From: Proteiniphilum sp.
Lineage (GTDB): Bacteria > Bacteroidota > Bacteroidia > Bacteroidales > Dysgonomonadaceae
NCBI GenBank assembly: GCA_031284475.1
Contig: JAISZV010000141.1
Span: 1 to 6,609 of the forward strand
Direction of reading: 5' to 3'
DNA length: 6,609 nt
Part shown: piece by piece, positions 4,880 through 6,609 of the stretch
Numbering within the stretch: position 1 is the stretch's first letter
How the letters are laid out: each line of letters starts with the position of its first letter
Position numbers and translations under genes: made by a program
Notes under the pieces: model-generated
Told to the model about the DNA's origin: nothing
The model's input: the letters and a program-made list of their open reading frames with translations, nothing else
Database searches by the model: none

Positions 4880-6202
4880 TTAAAGCGTATACCCTTCACT
4901 GTAAGTCTTATTGAACAACCGGTTTGCATCCGCATCGGGGTCATCGATAAACTTCTCCGCGGCGGGATCCCATTTGACGGGACGTCCCAGATCGTACGCG
5001 ATATTTCCCAACGTACAAACCGTACATGAACGATGCCCTATCTCAACCGGAACTGCCGGATCGGTATTTGTTTTCACCGATTCGATAAAATTCACAAGGT
5101 GTGGAATCTTTGTTTCGTAAGCGCCTTCGGCATTTTCTGCTACAGGCGGCAACAAACTGTCGTCGGAAGCCTTAAAATGGCCTCTCGAGACTTCGATCCA
5201 ACCTTTATCGCCCCAGAATTTAACCCCTTTCGTCCGCTGCTCATCGAACGGTTCTTCAGTCATCACCACTCCGTCGGCATATTTATAGGTCAGATATTTG
5301 GCGTCCTCATATCCGGCCGGAATAATCTCAACCGGGCCACTCCCATCCATTCCAAGTCCCCACTGGGCAATATCGAGCATATGCGCGCCCCAGTCGGTAG
5401 TAAAACCGCCGCCCAATTCCTTGTACCAGCGCCATGCTCCCCAGAACTGTTCGTTCTGTTCCGGGTCGAGCGAGATAAGCGGATTTAACTGGGAGTTATA
5501 ATGCACATATTCCGACGGGCCTAACCATAACGGCCAGTTCAGGTCGGCGGGCACGGGCTCTTCAGGCAGGTCGTACGGGGTTGGCGGAGCGCCTACATAG
5601 GCATTCACCCGTTCTATCTTTCCTATTTTTCCTTCCTGTACCATCTTCACCGCATGCTGGAAATTGGCGTCGGAACGCTGCTGGCTGCCCACTCCCAGTA
5701 CTACATCGTTATCACGGACAGCTTTCACCAGCATTTGTCCCTCTTTGATGGTGAATGTCAATGGTTTTTCCAAGTAAATATTTTTCTTTGCCTTGCACGC
5801 TTCAATGGCTATAAATGCATGCCAATGATCGGGCGTAGCAATCACCACGGCGTCGATATCGTCGCGTGCAATCAGTTCTTTGTAGTTTTCATATACCTCC
5901 ACCGCGACTTCCGCCTGAGCCTCCGCATAGCGCTTATTCACGCGTTGCAGGAAACGTTCCCGCTTGATACCGTATACATCGCATCCCGCTACCACTTGCA
6001 CATCCGGTATACCGATAAAACCATTCAAGAGGTACATTGCCTGCTGTCCCAGCCCGATAAAACCCAGGCGAATAATTCCATCTCCGGCTCCCGTACTCTT
6101 GTTTTGTTTACACGAGGCAAGGAACTGCGGAAAAACAGCTACGCCTACCGCACCTACGGCGGCCGTTTTGATAAACTTTCTTCTTGTTAATTGATTACCC
6201 AT
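4880..6202 (-). CDS. Tat-exported, lipid-anchored Gfo/Idh/MocA-family oxidoreductase
   Basis: This is a 440-residue NAD(P)-dependent-type sugar oxidoreductase. The N-terminus has a near-ideal twin-arginine signal, TRRKFIK (6-12), a hydrophobic stretch (13-27) and a lipobox LASC with Cys31. It should be folded in the cytoplasm, exported with its cofactor and anchored by lipid; no acidic residues follow Cys31 at +2 to +5, so a periplasm-facing anchor is more likely than surface display. The Rossmann domain (about 44-165) has LGFIGLGQQA, ATPDHWH (122-128) and EKP (145-147). The substrate domain has GGGFTTDWGAHMLDIAQW (264-281), with the conserved D270, H274 and D277. The C-terminus (360-440) is the extension seen in the Bacteroidota/Planctomycetes clade. 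Relatives include GH109 glycosidases and 3-keto-sugar-forming enzymes; the substrate here is unknown. A promoter element lies at 6320-6313, a terminator at 4849-4826, and a broken LacI-type regulator just upstream. Confidence 0.93.
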   Translation of the reverse strand: MGNQLTRRKFIKTAAVGAVGVAVFPQFLASCKQNKSTGAGDGIIRLGFIGLGQQAMYLLNGFIGIPDVQVVAGCDVYGIKRERFLQRVNKRYAEAQAEVAVEVYENYKELIARDDIDAVVIATPDHWHAFIAIEACKAKKNIYLEKPLTFTIKEGQMLVKAVRDNDVVLGVGSQQRSDANFQHAVKMVQEGKIGKIERVNAYVGAPPTPYDLPEEPVPADLNWPLWLGPSEYVHYNSQLNPLISLDPEQNEQFWGAWRWYKELGGGFTTDWGAHMLDIAQWGLGMDGSGPVEIIPAGYEDAKYLTYKYADGVVMTEEPFDEQRTKGVKFWGDKGWIEVSRGHFKASDDSLLPPVAENAEGAYETKIPHLVNFIESVKTNTDPAVPVEIGHRSCTVCTLGNIAYDLGRPVKWDPAAEKFIDDPDADANRLFNKTYSEGYTL

Positions 6203-6416
6203 GACTTTTAGATTAATATTATGTTTAATAGAACTTGCTTTCTTTAATTAGCTACAATTAAACGATCCTTATCCGAATATGTAACTGATCCCAATAGATT
6301 TTAATTCCACTGCAAATATATGCTTTTATTATCAATCATCGTATTTTTAACGGAAAAATTTATAAAAGGCAGATTCAATTCAATCTTGCGATTTGCTCAT
6401 AACACACTCATTGAAT
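6203..6416. other. Leader and promoter region of the oxidoreductase gene
   Basis: No gene is seen. Besides the -7 element at 6313-6320, it holds an exact 7-bp inverted repeat, TTTAATT (6243-6249) and AATTAAA (6256-6262), in the predicted leader between transcription start and ATG. It could be an operator or a weak RNA hairpin. A copy of the IS-end word AAGGCAGATTCAA lies at 6366-6378. Confidence 0.5.
6313..6320 (-). promoter_or_regulatory. -7 promoter element of the oxidoreductase gene
   Basis: The minus strand reads TATATTTGCA, an exact TAnnTTTG and the same ten bases as the DUF1015 promoter at 304-311. It implies a leader of about 100 nt. A clear -33 TTTG is missing. It lies between the IS30 end and the gene, so expression need not depend on the IS. 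Confidence 0.55.
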
Positions 6417-6501
6417 TTATCTTGGTGGTAAGCCTTCAGTAGACGCCCGCAATTTAATTTCCGAACTCAGTACAATCCTTTTATTCGGAAGGCAGATTCA
6501 A
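6366..6501. repeat. 13-bp direct repeat linked to the IS30 end
   Basis: AAGGCAGATTCAA occurs exactly at 6366-6378 and 6489-6501, offset 123 bp and in the same orientation. The right copy spans the junction between the IS30 end and the LacI tail. Similarity is looser beyond the 13 bp, though TGC recurs in register. The left copy may be an old, solitary IS-end-like sequence. Confidence 0.7.
6417..6491 (-). pseudogene. C-terminal tail of a LacI-family regulator, cut off by IS30
   Basis: The minus strand encodes LPNKRIVLSSEIKLRAST and six more residues before a TAA at 6419-6417. R-I-V-L-x-x-E-(hydrophobic)-x-(hydrophobic)-R-x-S-T is the typical last strand and tail of LacI-family sugar-responsive repressors. 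Only 24 codons are present; just upstream in the same direction the IS30 end begins at about 6491. The rest of the regulator is expected beyond the IS, outside the window, where its reading frame would be truncated or fused to IS sequence. The gene pointed towards the oxidoreductase and would be a plausible local regulator. The fragment is short, so the family call is by pattern only. Confidence 0.6.
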
Positions 6502-6609
6502 GTAACTAATGCAACTTTACTAAAGAAACTATTCTTAGGTGTATCAAAGTTAAGTTTTTTTCTTGGTCTTCGATTAATTTTATATTGAATATTTATGATA
6601 AAGTCGTCA
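6498..6609 (-). mobile_element. IS30-family insertion sequence end: transposase C-terminus
   Basis: The minus strand is open from the window edge to a TGA at 6500-6498, giving 36 residues. They include YKINRRPRKKLNFDTP and then KNSFFSKVALVT-stop. N-x-RPRK-x-L-x-F-x-TP near the C-terminus is the hallmark of IS30-family transposases, where it follows the catalytic DDE domain (not in view). The stop codon lies about 7 nt from the apparent IS boundary near 6491, so the terminal inverted repeat (GGCAGATTCAAGTAAC, from 6491) probably overlaps the transposase end. Boundary and target duplication cannot be fixed without the other end. The visible part shows no damage. Confidence 0.82.

Noticed and set aside
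5033..6190. Several long plus-strand frames (151 and 178 codons)
   Set aside because: They lie opposite the well-supported oxidoreductase and show no family features; they are antisense shadows.
6459..6490. TTCCGAA/TTCGGAA inverted repeat beside the IS30 junction as an IS target palindrome
   Set aside because: It lies within the LacI-tail codons, and without the other IS end or an uninterrupted site it may be chance.
1..6609. CRISPR array, toxin-antitoxin, restriction, retron or biosynthetic system
   Set aside because: No spaced array, no paired small genes and no diagnostic domains were found on either strand.

Overview
The window comes from a Bacteroidota chromosome, most likely a member of the Bacteroidales. 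Several starts are preceded by the Bacteroidota -7 promoter element TAnnTTTG, often followed by CA, and they lack a clear Shine-Dalgarno site. The aspartyl-tRNA synthetase, DUF1015 protein, EamA transporter and Tat-exported Gfo/Idh/MocA protein all read like Bacteroidales versions. Dysgonomonadaceae is possible, but that is a guess from the protein style only.

Layout. Positions 1-274 hold the N-terminal part of a DUF1015 protein on the minus strand, cut by the window edge. Facing away from it is a DMP19-like (DUF4375) acidic protein at 477-980 on the plus strand. Its promoter region carries a nested dyad, and a 17-bp tandem duplication runs into its start codon. Tail to tail with it, at 993-1121, lies a short reading frame that looks like the last ~40 residues of an S24/LexA-type repressor. 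Next come a tRNA-Pro(UGG) terminator and gene on the minus strand. A ~270-nt leader with three evenly spaced TCAAAC-TT-GTTTGA dyads precedes aspS (1759-3510). aspS converges on a 10-helix EamA/DMT permease (3756-4658, minus) across a gap of decayed direct repeats. A striking G-poor tract (3 G in 130 nt) separates the permease from a secreted, lipid-anchored Gfo/Idh/MocA oxidoreductase (4880-6202, minus). At the right edge an IS30-type transposase end abuts the last 24 codons of what looks like a LacI-family regulator.

How the parts fit. aspS and tRNA-Pro are housekeeping translation genes, expressed divergently from ~1400-1487. The oxidoreductase, the LacI tail and the IS30 end form a sugar-related accessory patch in which a putative local regulator has been broken by an insertion sequence. 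The S24 remnant beside the tRNA 3' end may be the scar of an integrated element. I see no complete defence, CRISPR, phage or biosynthetic system here. The unexplained parts are the non-coding ones: the aspS leader repeats, the dyad over the DMP19 promoter, the G-poor spacer and the IS/regulator junction.
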